Part shown: positions 13,525 to 20,421 of the stretch, piece by piece
How the letters are laid out: each line of letters opens with the position of its first letter
Position numbering within the stretch: position 1 is the stretch's first letter
IMG/VR virus record: IMGVR_UViG_3300046003_002007
Location: 1-22,902 of that record
Source of the DNA: a virus
DNA: 22,902 nucleotides
Reading direction: 5' to 3' (one strand)
Program-made: the position numbers and the translations under genes
The notes under the pieces: model-generated
Databases searched by the model: none
What the model was told of the DNA's origin: nothing
The model's input: the letters and a program-made list of their open reading frames with translations, nothing else

Positions 13525-15000
13525 ATGAAAGTAAAATTTTCACCCATCTACGGTGACGTTCATCCGTTTGAAAAACGCAGGTTTGGTAAAAATCTTGTCA
13601 AAGTAACAGAAGAGGATCCTAGTAATCCGTCTGATGCTGCAAAAAAGTTAACTTCTCTATCTAAAAAACAGCTTGAGAAATTGTGTAATAAACACAAAGT
13701 TCTCCACGAGCTCCCAATGAATAATCCGCAGGAGAGTTTACCAAATATTATTGATGCTGTTTTAAATCACTTTGAAGAGACGGGCATCCTTAAAAATATC
13801 ATTCTTCCGTTTATTGAAGAAAAATCTCCTCTCCAAGAACCAGACGAATTGTTGTATCCAATTGACCGAGTTTTTCTAAATTACGGTCCTGACGGTAAAG
13901 GTGGTCAGCGTAATCCTAAACCTCGTCATGTATTAGAAATGATGCGTAAGTTTAATATTAAACTACTTACTGTAGGTATGGCCAGACGAAATAGCACAGG
14001 TCAAGTATTTGTTAATGAAGGTCAACAACGCAGTATTGCCGCAGGTATTTTAGGCAAATCTAAAATGTGTTATCAATGTCTTGTTAGTGACGACGAGGCC
14101 GACGATCCTATTGCTTATAAAGGTGAGAATAGCGGTAAGTTGTCACAGTCAGATGTAGAGACTTATGAGTCTGATGCAATTATTGCAAAAAACGCTCTCG
14201 AAAAATATTTGCTTAAGAACGGTCGTGGTGTTCATACTGATCTAGATTTTGCATCTGTTCAACGAATTCTTAATGTTGGGCCAGAGCAGGACGAATTTGT
14301 CCATTATAAGATGAAACGTATCCTATATTGGAATCGTAGATCTGTACAACAGATTCATTTAGTTAACTCTGATGCAGACTCAAAGACACGGTTCGCTACT
14401 AATCACTGTGGAAACTATAGTCAAACATGGGATATTTTTGAAACAGACGAATACACTGACAACAACGATCGTGTATTAAAATCTGCACTTGATTTCTATC
14501 AGCGTGTTTGGTCAAAACGTGCAATGGTCACCGGTGATTTGATTATGTTCTTAGAGTTCTTTTACTTTAATCAAGATTGGTTTTACGATTTTGACGAGAA
14601 CGAACAAGAATATTTTTTAATCCGGATGAAAAATGCTATACAACCAATTTGGGTTGATAATGAAACAGGTAATAAAGGTGCTGGTAACAGAGCAGTATGG
14701 GATGTTATCCAGGACGCTCGATCTGCATGTTATCCGTTTAAAACAGTTGCAGACAAGCAAGCAAACAGCATTTACTACTCTGCGGCCAGTCCTCGAGTAG
14801 CACAATGCATGTGGATTGGAACTGCACTTTATCATCTTCTTAAGGAACGCATGGATGAAGACGATGTTAAGTTATTGGTACAGCCATCTGTTATTACAGA
14901 AGATGGAACTGAGTTAGTTTACGATAAGTTGATTATTGTTCCTAAATCTGCAGAGAAAAAACCTACTAAGGCAAAACTTAAAGTAGCTAAGAAAGCCTAA
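13525..15000 (+). CDS. ParB/sulfiredoxin-fold-like protein, function unknown
   Basis: A 491-residue protein. Around residues 110-200 it resembles the ParB N-terminal nuclease/CTPase-like fold: a strand with YPIDRVFLNYGPDGKGGQRN, a helix RHVLEMMRKFNIKLLTVGMA, then VFVNEGQQRSIAAGILG, which corresponds to the D/N-G-x-R-x-x-A motif of ParB-like domains. A long helical region (about 215-470) has no recognised motif, and the last 20 residues are Lys/Ala-rich and basic, suggesting nucleic-acid contact. Phages carry many ParB-like proteins as nucleases or DNA-binding regulators, so no specific role is claimed. It has its own promoter and structured leader. The next gene starts 1 bp after its stop. 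Confidence 0.7.
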   Translation: MKVKFSPIYGDVHPFEKRRFGKNLVKVTEEDPSNPSDAAKKLTSLSKKQLEKLCNKHKVLHELPMNNPQESLPNIIDAVLNHFEETGILKNIILPFIEEKSPLQEPDELLYPIDRVFLNYGPDGKGGQRNPKPRHVLEMMRKFNIKLLTVGMARRNSTGQVFVNEGQQRSIAAGILGKSKMCYQCLVSDDEADDPIAYKGENSGKLSQSDVETYESDAIIAKNALEKYLLKNGRGVHTDLDFASVQRILNVGPEQDEFVHYKMKRILYWNRRSVQQIHLVNSDADSKTRFATNHCGNYSQTWDIFETDEYTDNNDRVLKSALDFYQRVWSKRAMVTGDLIMFLEFFYFNQDWFYDFDENEQEYFLIRMKNAIQPIWVDNETGNKGAGNRAVWDVIQDARSACYPFKTVADKQANSIYYSAASPRVAQCMWIGTALYHLLKERMDEDDVKLLVQPSVITEDGTELVYDKLIIVPKSAEKKPTKAKLKVAKKA

Positions 15001-15001
15001 G

Positions 15002-15535
15002 ATGCGTTACACTGATGTAATAAATCAGATGATCCTCGATCGCAAGTTGGTCGAGGATCAACTAGATAGAAAAACTTGGAAAAATTTACAATCGTATCAT
15101 CTTTGTCACGAACACAATGATCTTAGATATGATCACATTTTAAGGATTATGAAAAAGTGGCACGGTGGTACGATCGAGCAATGGATCGAGTCTGACAAAT
15201 GCCCAGTAAGTCAAAAAACTGATTCGGGTAAAGAATATCTCATAGACTATGGTAAGGGAAAGAATAGTGTGTTACATCAATTTAGGCATGCGTTTGTTTC
15301 TAATCCAGACCTTGCTTATGAATATAAGATGTTTCACACTCCAGAAAATGATCATTGCCCGCAACCAAAATCTAAAGGTGGGCAAGATTTGTTTGATAAC
15401 TGTGAAGTTGTGATCAAATACCCAAATCAATCATCGTTGGATTTAGATCTAGATGATATTATTGAGGCTTGTGAATTAACCCTAGCAACCTATAAACGAA
15501 TTAGAGACAAATTGCAGATTGACAAACCTAAATAA
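15002..15535 (+). CDS. Hypothetical protein, 177 residues, His/Cys-containing
   Basis: I do not recognise this protein. It starts 1 bp after the ParB-like gene and is presumably its co-translated partner. The sequence has several His and Cys (SYHLCHEHNDLRYDH near the N-terminus and ENDHCPQPKSKGGQDLFDNC around residue 125). The second block resembles the D-H-x-x-P-x-SKGG-x-x-x-x-x-N core of HNH nucleases, but the expected upstream zinc Cys pair is not clear, so nuclease activity is only a possibility. The C-terminus is a charged helix. The -35 of the next promoter lies within its last codons. Confidence 0.7.
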   Translation: MRYTDVINQMILDRKLVEDQLDRKTWKNLQSYHLCHEHNDLRYDHILRIMKKWHGGTIEQWIESDKCPVSQKTDSGKEYLIDYGKGKNSVLHQFRHAFVSNPDLAYEYKMFHTPENDHCPQPKSKGGQDLFDNCEVVIKYPNQSSLDLDLDDIIEACELTLATYKRIRDKLQIDKPK

Positions 15536-15547
15536 AGACGATATAAT
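15519..15547 (+). promoter_or_regulatory. Perfect sigma70 promoter giving a leaderless mRNA
   Basis: TTGACA (15519-15524, inside the previous gene) and TATAAT (15542-15547) with a 17-bp spacer. Only six bases separate the -10 box from ATG 15554, so the expected start of transcription is the A of the start codon. Confidence 0.88.
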
Positions 15548-15553
15548 AAACAC

Positions 15554-16084
15554 ATGGCAAAACATTTAATGATCGATATGGAGACTATGGCAGTTTCCCC
15601 AAACGCTGTAGTCCTCAGTCTAGGCGCAGTACACTTCAATCCCTATTCACAGGGCTATGGAGAAAAGATATATTTTAAAATTGATCTCGATGACCAAGAC
15701 AAACTAGGCCGTGAAATCGATCCCCAAACATTGGAATGGTGGGGGCGACAGGATCCTGCTATCATGGAAGAAGCTTTCAGCGAAGAAGGTCGTATTCCCC
15801 TAGTTGATGCTATGGATCAGTTCCACAAATTTGCTTGGAACTGCGATGCATATTGGAGTCATGGCGCTACCTTTGATCTTGTGATTATAGAAAACATTTA
15901 TCGCCAACTTGGTAAACCACTGCCATGGAACTATTGGCAACTACGCGATACTCGCACATTGTTTGATTTGGGCTACGATCCAGATATGCCACAGGGCAGT
16001 AAACACGATGCCCTGCAAGATGCTATTCGACAAGCAGTAGGTGTGCAAAACATCTACGCAAAAATGAAAATCAGACCACGATAA
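15554..16084 (+). CDS. DEDDh 3'-5' exonuclease (DexA / RNase AS-like)
   Basis: A 176-residue exonuclease. Exo I is D8-x-E10 (LMIDMETM), Exo II is D108 in SHGATFDLVIIE, and Exo III is H151 with D156 (KHDALQDAIRQ), the complete DEDDh set of two-metal 3'-5' exonucleases. The compact form and the DPQTLEWWGRQ segment resemble T4 DexA and the Rv2179c-type RNase AS family, which degrade single-stranded DNA or adenylated RNA, so the substrate remains open. No ribosome-binding site precedes ATG 15554, which lies 7 bases after a perfect -10 box, so its mRNA is predicted to be leaderless. Confidence 0.92.
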   Translation: MAKHLMIDMETMAVSPNAVVLSLGAVHFNPYSQGYGEKIYFKIDLDDQDKLGREIDPQTLEWWGRQDPAIMEEAFSEEGRIPLVDAMDQFHKFAWNCDAYWSHGATFDLVIIENIYRQLGKPLPWNYWQLRDTRTLFDLGYDPDMPQGSKHDALQDAIRQAVGVQNIYAKMKIRPR

Positions 16085-16147
16085 TGTTCATGGTTTCCCT
16101 ATTACTAAAATAGGAAAATACAATGGAAGACTCATGGTTTTCCATTG
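16085..16147 (+). terminator. Two tandem hairpins between exonuclease and ahpC
   Basis: CCTATT/AATAGG (16098-16103 with 16109-16114) and CAATGGAA/TTCCATTG (16121-16128 with 16140-16147) form two stems. Each hairpin contains or is flanked by a TCATGGTTT repeat (16088-16096 and 16132-16140). The second stem is followed by ATTTCTTC, a poor T tract. They may act as a weak terminator or as a 3'-end stabiliser. Confidence 0.5.
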
Positions 16148-16173
16148 ATTTCTTCATTAAATACATGTACAAT
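16145..16173 (+). promoter_or_regulatory. Probable promoter for ahpC
   Basis: TTGATT (16145-16150) and TACAAT (16168-16173) with a 17-bp spacer. It is weaker than the other promoters here. The -35 overlaps the 3' arm of the upstream hairpin. Confidence 0.55.
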
Positions 16174-16207
16174 AAATATTGTTTCATTCACACACAAAGG
16201 AGATATT

Positions 16208-16759
16208 ATGAAAACAGTGGGAGATAGATTGGAAAAATTTGCCGTAACAGGCGTGAACCCAGGTAAAGATGATTTCTTTACTATTACAGATGAGAGCTTT
16301 GCAGGAAAGTGGAAGGTAATTGTTTACTATCCTAAGGACTTTACGTTCGTTTGTCCTACAGAAATTGTAGCCTACGATAAACTGTTCCAAGACTTTGCCG
16401 ACCGTGACGCTGTATTGCTGACAGGTTCAACAGACAACGAGTTCTGTAAACTAGCATGGCAACGTAGCCATGAAGATTTGAGCAAGATTAAACACATTCA
16501 GTTTGCTGATACTCAACGCCCTAACAACGAAACTTATGAGAATCTTAGCCTAATCGAACAGCTTGGTGTGTTCTATGCTCCAGCAGGTGCCGCACTTCGT
16601 GCAACATTCATTGTTGACCCAAACAATGAAATCCAACACGTTACTGTCAACAACTTGAACGTTGGTCGCTCACCCGAAGAAACACTTCGTGTATTGGATG
16701 CGCTACAAACTGGCGAACTATGTGCTTGTAACCGTACAGTCGGCGGTGAGACTCTATAA
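16208..16759 (+). CDS. ahpC: Peroxiredoxin, AhpC/Prx family
   Basis: A 183-residue 2-Cys peroxiredoxin that reduces H2O2 and organic peroxides. Peroxidatic C49 lies in YPKDFTFVCPTE, the canonical PxxxTxxC motif. C-terminal cysteines C172 and C174 (GELCACNR) include the resolving Cys. The start ATG 16208 follows AAAGGAGA; the in-frame extension upstream would overlap the promoter. AhpC needs a reductase. The AhpD-like protein encoded two genes downstream is the natural candidate, as in actinobacterial AhpC/AhpD pairs. The TAA overlaps the ATG of the next gene, so the three genes form one unit. Confidence 0.95.
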   Translation: MKTVGDRLEKFAVTGVNPGKDDFFTITDESFAGKWKVIVYYPKDFTFVCPTEIVAYDKLFQDFADRDAVLLTGSTDNEFCKLAWQRSHEDLSKIKHIQFADTQRPNNETYENLSLIEQLGVFYAPAGAALRATFIVDPNNEIQHVTVNNLNVGRSPEETLRVLDALQTGELCACNRTVGGETL

Positions 16760-17409
16760 TGTTAGAAACTATATGCGACACGTTAGTTGAAGCATATAGA
16801 CGCAACTGGATTACCAGTCGTGATGGCAATGTTTCAATTCGTCATCACGACCGTGATCACTTTTATATCACACCCAGTGGCGTCCGTAAGCAGACCATGC
16901 AACCTGATCAGTTCAAGAAGATTGGCATTGAGAAAGGTTACTACGATCAACCTCCTCGATTGTATCATGCTGGCAAGGAATTAGAGTACACTGACATTAG
17001 TGCTAACCTAAAGCCTAGCGGAGAACTACCATTGCACTTTGGCTTACAACGAGAAATGGGTCAACACTCAAGCGATGTTAGAGTTGTAGTTCATTTACAT
17101 CCAACTTACTGCATTGCGGCCATGCATGCCGGTATTGATTTAGGAACGGTTAGTGCAGCCTTCCCAGAACTTAATCGCTATACTAAAGTTGCACCCAACG
17201 TTGGTGATGTTCCGCCTATCAGTCAAGAACTTGCTGATCGTTGTCACGAGAATCTACAGTTAGATAATCTAGGCAACATCGCCTACGATATTGTTGGTAT
17301 CAAAGGTCACGGTGTTGTAGCCATTGACACAAGCCCATGGAGGGCGTTTGAACACATTGAACGATTAGAACATATTTGTCAAATCGTATTAGCATCAGGG
17401 AAATATTAA
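16759..17409 (+). CDS. Class II aldolase / epimerase / dehydratase family protein
   Basis: A 216-residue member of the zinc-dependent class II aldolase/adducin family (AraD, FucA, MtnB). Visible marks are RDGNVSIR near residue 21, ITPSGVRK at 37-44, KPSGELPLHF with a candidate catalytic E89, zinc ligands H112 and H114 in VVHLHPTYC, GHGVV further on, and a third zinc His in FEHIERLEH. The substrate cannot be read from sequence: candidates are sugar phosphates or the methylthioribulose phosphate of methionine salvage. The ATG overlaps the stop of ahpC and ahpD starts 1 bp after its stop, so an enzyme of sugar metabolism is wedged between two peroxide-defence genes. Confidence 0.9.
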   Translation: MLETICDTLVEAYRRNWITSRDGNVSIRHHDRDHFYITPSGVRKQTMQPDQFKKIGIEKGYYDQPPRLYHAGKELEYTDISANLKPSGELPLHFGLQREMGQHSSDVRVVVHLHPTYCIAAMHAGIDLGTVSAAFPELNRYTKVAPNVGDVPPISQELADRCHENLQLDNLGNIAYDIVGIKGHGVVAIDTSPWRAFEHIERLEHICQIVLASGKY

Positions 17410-17410
17410 A

Positions 17411-17917
17411 ATGAGTTTTATTGAATCAGTGAAAGGTGCGTTGCCAGACTACGCCAAAGATACAAAATTAAATCTGGATGCTGTATTGCTACGCAGTACA
17501 TTGGATGCCGATGTTGCTATGGGCTGTGCAGTAGCCGCTCTGGCCGCAACTGGCAACGGCAAAATATTATCAGTAATGTTAGCAGATGCTCCAGTACACG
17601 CAGAGTCAGCAATGACAGCCGCAAGCATTATGGCACAAAACAATGTATGGTACCCATTCGTTGAGATGGCTGATGATCCTAGTCTAAAAGGATTGCCAGC
17701 AGGTTTGCGTATGAACGCCATTCTGCACCACGGTGGAACTACTAAGGCTAACTTTGAAGCATTCAGTCTTGCTGCCAGCATTGTGGGCAAGTGCCATTTT
17801 TGTGTTAAGGCACACTATGACACACTTAAAAAGGAAGGCTATACTGTAGAACAACTTCGAGACATTGGACGTATTGCCAGCGTTATGAACAGTGTAGCCA
17901 AAGTGTTAAACAGTTAA
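17411..17917 (+). CDS. ahpD: AhpD-like alkylhydroperoxidase
   Basis: A 168-residue AhpD/carboxymuconolactone-decarboxylase-fold protein. The active-site motif is C128-H-F-C131 followed by H135 (GKCHFCVKAH), with E116 in the position of the proton-relay glutamate. In the best-studied case, AhpD is reduced by the lipoyl domains of 2-oxoacid dehydrogenase complexes and passes electrons to AhpC, which is encoded two genes upstream. Length and motif order fit full-length AhpD. It is the last gene before the promoter of the large ncRNA; no clear terminator is seen after it. Confidence 0.93.
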   Translation: MSFIESVKGALPDYAKDTKLNLDAVLLRSTLDADVAMGCAVAALAATGNGKILSVMLADAPVHAESAMTAASIMAQNNVWYPFVEMADDPSLKGLPAGLRMNAILHHGGTTKANFEAFSLAASIVGKCHFCVKAHYDTLKKEGYTVEQLRDIGRIASVMNSVAKVLNS

Positions 17918-17954
17918 TTTGGCTAAAAAAGGTATATTATCTGCAATATTTTTG

Positions 17955-17983
17955 TTGACAAGATAATTAAATTACTATATAAT
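17955..17983 (+). promoter_or_regulatory. Perfect sigma70 promoter for the large ncRNA
   Basis: TTGACA (17955-17960) and TATAAT (17978-17983) with a 17-bp spacer in an AT-rich setting. Transcription should start near 17990, 500 bp ahead of the next start codon. Confidence 0.92.
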
Positions 17984-18007
17984 AATAGCATAGACAGTAA
18001 ATTATAA

Positions 18008-18024
18008 GGTTAGGTACAGCAACA
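18008..18024 (+). repeat. Direct repeat, left copy, at ncRNA 5' end
   Basis: GGTTAGGTACAGCAACA matches the right copy at 18440-18456 in 15 of 17 positions. The pair frames the ncRNA core. Confidence 0.7.
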
Positions 18025-18430
18025 TTCATAATACTATGAATCGTTGGACCCTATGGTAGTCAGCTGGAGTTGAAGGGCTTGCCCGGAGACATTGAAGGTT
18101 GCTATTGAAATAGACCAACAAGCTCAGAGTGATGGCCTGAGTAAAATAAAAGCAGTCAACAACTAACCTGTTAAATCCTAGGATGGATTCAGCAACTTAA
18201 ACATTAAACTCTGAGCTAACTGCTATAGAAGATGGTCGCAGGACACAGTAGAAATACTGTACTAGGAAACTAGACTCGAAGGAATAGACGACACATTGGA
18301 AAGACTTTGTATGATGATTGTACAGACACAACACAATCTAGGCAACATGAATTGTTTGCTAGGCTTGCGGAACTAAACCGATACACTGGGGAATAGGCAA
18401 GCAGAAAATAAAATACGGTTCCGACCATCC

Positions 18431-18477
18431 TGTTGTATAGGTTATATACAGCAACAATTTTTTAATTAACATAACCT
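18431..18477 (+). terminator. Possible terminator/attenuator ending the ncRNA
   Basis: TGTATA/TATACA (18434-18439 with 18445-18450), extended by outer pairs, is followed by T6 (18458-18463). An alternative pairing of AGGTTAT (18439-18445) with ATAACCT (18471-18477) would disrupt the hairpin and ends next to the ribosome-binding site of the downstream gene. The stem is AT-rich, so termination would be partial. Confidence 0.5.
18440..18456 (+). repeat. Direct repeat, right copy, at ncRNA 3' end
   Basis: GGTTATATACAGCAACA is the partner of 18008-18024. It also forms the loop and 3' arm of the terminal hairpin. Confidence 0.7.
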
Positions 18478-18490
18478 GAAGGAAAGTAAA

Positions 18491-19888
18491 ATGAACGCAT
18501 TTGTTGAAGCGGTTAAGTCCGTTCCAGTTGAATCTCGTACCGCAAACGGTATGAAGACTTTTGAATCTAGCAAGAGTGATCTTGTAGATTTGTTCTTTGC
18601 CATTGGTGCAAGCCGTGGCAAGGATTTAAGCACTCAGTTTGCTCGCGCACTAGCACAAGACGAAACTCTTGCTCTACGTCTTTTGATGTGGGCACGTGAC
18701 GTGCGTGGTGGCGCCGGCGAACGTGACGTTGTTCGTAAGATTCTAGTAAATCTAGAAAAGACCAACCCAGCCGCATTGGCAAGAATTCTGCCACACCTGG
18801 CTGAATTTGGACGTTGGGACGACCTATTGATTTTTACTTCCAAGGAAGTGAAGGCGCAGGCATTTACCCTAATCGGTGATGCGCTACGTGCTCGCAATGG
18901 GTTGGCAGCAAAGTGGATGCCACGTCAAGGTCCGTTGGCAGTTGAAATCCGCAATTTCTTCGGTATGAGCCCAAAGTTCTATCGTAAGAGTTTGGTTAAC
19001 TTGAGTAAGACCGTTGAACAGAACATGTGTGCAAACACATGGGACCAAATCAATTATGGACACGTTCCATCGTTGGCGGCTGCTCGTTATCAAAAGGCTT
19101 TTAAGAAGCACGATGCTGTTGGTTATGATGCCTATAAGGCACGTTTGGTCTCTGGTGAAGATAAGGTTAATGCCGCAGCCGTTTACCCATACGATGTGAT
19201 CAAGTCACATAAGTTTGGTGGAGACGCAACTGTGATCCAATCACAGTGGGATGCATTGCCAAACTACATCGGTGATGAACTGGTGTTGCCAATGTGTGAC
19301 GTGTCTGGCTCTATGAGCTCACCAGTTGGCGGAAACGCTAACTTGACTTGTATGGATGTTTGCGTGAGCTTGGGCTTGTACCTTGCTGATAAGAACACTG
19401 GTCCATTCAAGGACATGTTTTTGACTTTCTCTGCAAAGAGCAAGATCGAAATCTTGAAGGGTGACTTGTTAAGCAAGTTGGCTCAACTACAACGTGCAGA
19501 TTGGGACATGAGTACCAACCTACACGCGGCCTTTGACACTGTATTAAACTACGCTGTCAAGGCCAATGTCGATGCCAAGGATATGCCACGGTATGTCCTT
19601 ATCATGAGTGACATGGAGTTCAACGTTTGTACTCGCAACGATGACTCTGCTATGCAGATGATCGAACGCAAGTACAACGAAGCAGGATATACTGTTCCAA
19701 ACATTGTATTCTGGAACTTGAACGCTCGTGCAGGTAATGTACCTGTTAAGCACGACAAGAAGGGTGTTGCCCTTGTTAGCGGATTTAGTCCAGCTATCAT
19801 GAAGAGCATCCTGAGCGCTGAATCATTGGATCCTGTATCAGTAATGATGCAGACTTTGAACAGCCCACGTTATGCTGTAATAGCATAA
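18491..19888 (+). CDS. DUF2828 / TROVE-like protein with von Willebrand A domain (Ro60-like)
   Basis: A 465-residue protein in two parts. Residues about 25-245 are helical repeats with DUF2828-type motifs: ARDVRGGAGERDVVRKIL, then FGRWDDLL, AAKWMPRQGP, KFYRKSLVNLSKTVEQNM and WDQINYGHVPS. Residues about 262-465 form a von Willebrand A domain with a complete metal site: D270, S272 and S274 (CDVSGSMSS), T342 (STNL) and D374 (MSDMEF). This order, helical ring plus vWA, is that of Ro60/Rsr, RNA-binding proteins that hold Y RNAs; DUF2828 is related but its biochemistry is little known. Here a large structured RNA is encoded directly upstream, so an RNP is plausible. Ribosome-binding site GAAGGAAAG. 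It ends at a strong terminator. To the eye its codons are richer in G/C than those of many neighbours. Confidence 0.88.
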   Translation: MNAFVEAVKSVPVESRTANGMKTFESSKSDLVDLFFAIGASRGKDLSTQFARALAQDETLALRLLMWARDVRGGAGERDVVRKILVNLEKTNPAALARILPHLAEFGRWDDLLIFTSKEVKAQAFTLIGDALRARNGLAAKWMPRQGPLAVEIRNFFGMSPKFYRKSLVNLSKTVEQNMCANTWDQINYGHVPSLAAARYQKAFKKHDAVGYDAYKARLVSGEDKVNAAAVYPYDVIKSHKFGGDATVIQSQWDALPNYIGDELVLPMCDVSGSMSSPVGGNANLTCMDVCVSLGLYLADKNTGPFKDMFLTFSAKSKIEILKGDLLSKLAQLQRADWDMSTNLHAAFDTVLNYAVKANVDAKDMPRYVLIMSDMEFNVCTRNDDSAMQMIERKYNEAGYTVPNIVFWNLNARAGNVPVKHDKKGVALVSGFSPAIMKSILSAESLDPVSVMMQTLNSPRYAVIA

Positions 19889-19895
19889 GGTGGTT

Positions 19896-19924
19896 AAAAA
19901 GGACTCCTAGGAGTCCTTTTTTTT
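19896..19924. terminator. Bidirectional terminator between convergent genes
   Basis: AAAAAGGACTCC followed by its inverted copy GGAGTCCTTTTT, around the centre TA, gives a near-perfect palindrome with an A run on one side and a T run on the other. It can end both the DUF2828 gene (+) and the DUF454 gene (-). Confidence 0.9.
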
Positions 19925-19926
19925 GA

Positions 19927-20346
19927 TTACTTAAACCAACCTATCTTCTTACCCTGTGCTTTGCGCTCATCGTATTCTTCAGGAGTACTTGGGAAACGTA
20001 ATGCCCATATAGCGCAGAGTGCCATTCCCAGTCCAACACCTGCAACTAGTTTCCAATTGTAGGTAGTGAACCAAAGAATGATAAGACTGATATCCATGGT
20101 AATGATCATAGCCCATTTACCATATGTTGGGAATACTCGTTTCTCACTCCAATTACGTAAGAACGGACCAAACAGTTTATGATTCATAATCCAATTATGC
20201 CAGCGATCTGAACTTTTGGCAAAACAGTAGGCAGCACCCACAGTTGGTGTGCTCCATGGAATTCCAGGTGTGACTACTCCAATATAGGCAATGCCTAAAC
20301 AGATAAATCCTAGAGTCATCCATAACGCTTTTTTAATCTTTTCCAT
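19927..20346 (-). CDS. DUF454 (YbaN-like) inner membrane protein
   Basis: A 139-residue membrane protein of the DUF454 family, function unknown. The N-terminal membrane segment (about 8-27) contains LGFICLGIAYIGVVTPGIP. The family signature follows: FAKSSDRWHNWIMNHKLFGP, then LRNWSEKRVFPTYGKWAM. Two further membrane segments are at about 78-96 and 99-116, and the tail is basic and cytoplasmic. It is the only minus-strand gene in the window, with AAGGA upstream of its ATG and its own divergent promoter. Bacterial ybaN-type genes are widespread, so this is a host-derived acquisition whose use to the phage is unclear. Confidence 0.9.
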   Translation of the reverse strand: MEKIKKALWMTLGFICLGIAYIGVVTPGIPWSTPTVGAAYCFAKSSDRWHNWIMNHKLFGPFLRNWSEKRVFPTYGKWAMIITMDISLIILWFTTYNWKLVAGVGLGMALCAIWALRFPSTPEEYDERKAQGKKIGWFK

Positions 20347-20364
20347 AATAAATCCTTATCAACT

Positions 20365-20393
20365 ATTTAACTTGGTAAAATAGTGATTGACAA
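20365..20393 (-). promoter_or_regulatory. Divergent promoter for the DUF454 gene
   Basis: On the minus strand, TTGTCA (20393-20388) and TTAAAT (20370-20365) are 17 bp apart. The -35 overlaps the plus-strand -35 TTGACA by five bases, so only one polymerase can occupy the site at a time. Confidence 0.55.
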
Positions 20394-20415
20394 AAGTTTG
20401 AATTCCGTGTATAAT
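20387..20415 (+). promoter_or_regulatory. Perfect sigma70 promoter giving a leaderless mRNA
   Basis: TTGACA (20387-20392) and TATAAT (20410-20415) with a 17-bp spacer. ATG 20422 is the seventh base after the -10 box, the expected transcription start. Confidence 0.88.
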
Positions 20416-20421
20416 TAGTAT

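Larger units (their letters stand above)
17990..18463 (+). ncRNA. Large structured noncoding RNA (about 470 nt, at least two predicted pseudoknots)
   Basis: A long stretch with no sizeable ORF but dense complementary segments. (1) CAAC-ATTCATA/TATGAAT-GTTG, 18020-18046. (2) AGCTCAGAGT (18121-18130) with ACTCTGAGCT (18208-18217), 10 bp. (3) AGCAGT (18151-18156) with ACTGCT (18219-18224), crossing (2), a pseudoknot. (4) AGGTTAG (18007-18013) with CTAACCT (18163-18169). (5) AATCC/GGATT, 18174-18189. (6) GATGGTCG (18231-18238) with CGACCATC (18422-18429), closing a 200-nt domain. (7) Two GAAA-tetraloop hairpins, 18245-18260 and 18262-18273. (8) GATTGT/ACAATC, 18316-18338. (9) GCTTGC (18363-18368) with GCAAGC (18397-18402), crossed by GGAAC (18369-18373) with GTTCC (18418-18422), a second pseudoknot. 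It matches neither tmRNA nor RNase P RNA by eye. It directly precedes a Ro-like protein gene. Confidence 0.8.

Noticed and set aside
17990-18463. RNase P RNA, group I intron or second tmRNA
   Set aside because: None of the conserved core motifs of RNase P or group I introns is visible, there is no tag frame or alanine acceptor stem, and no split gene flanks the region.
18567-19809. Several ORFs antisense to the DUF2828 gene
   Set aside because: They are frame shadows of a strongly coding gene with intact domain motifs.
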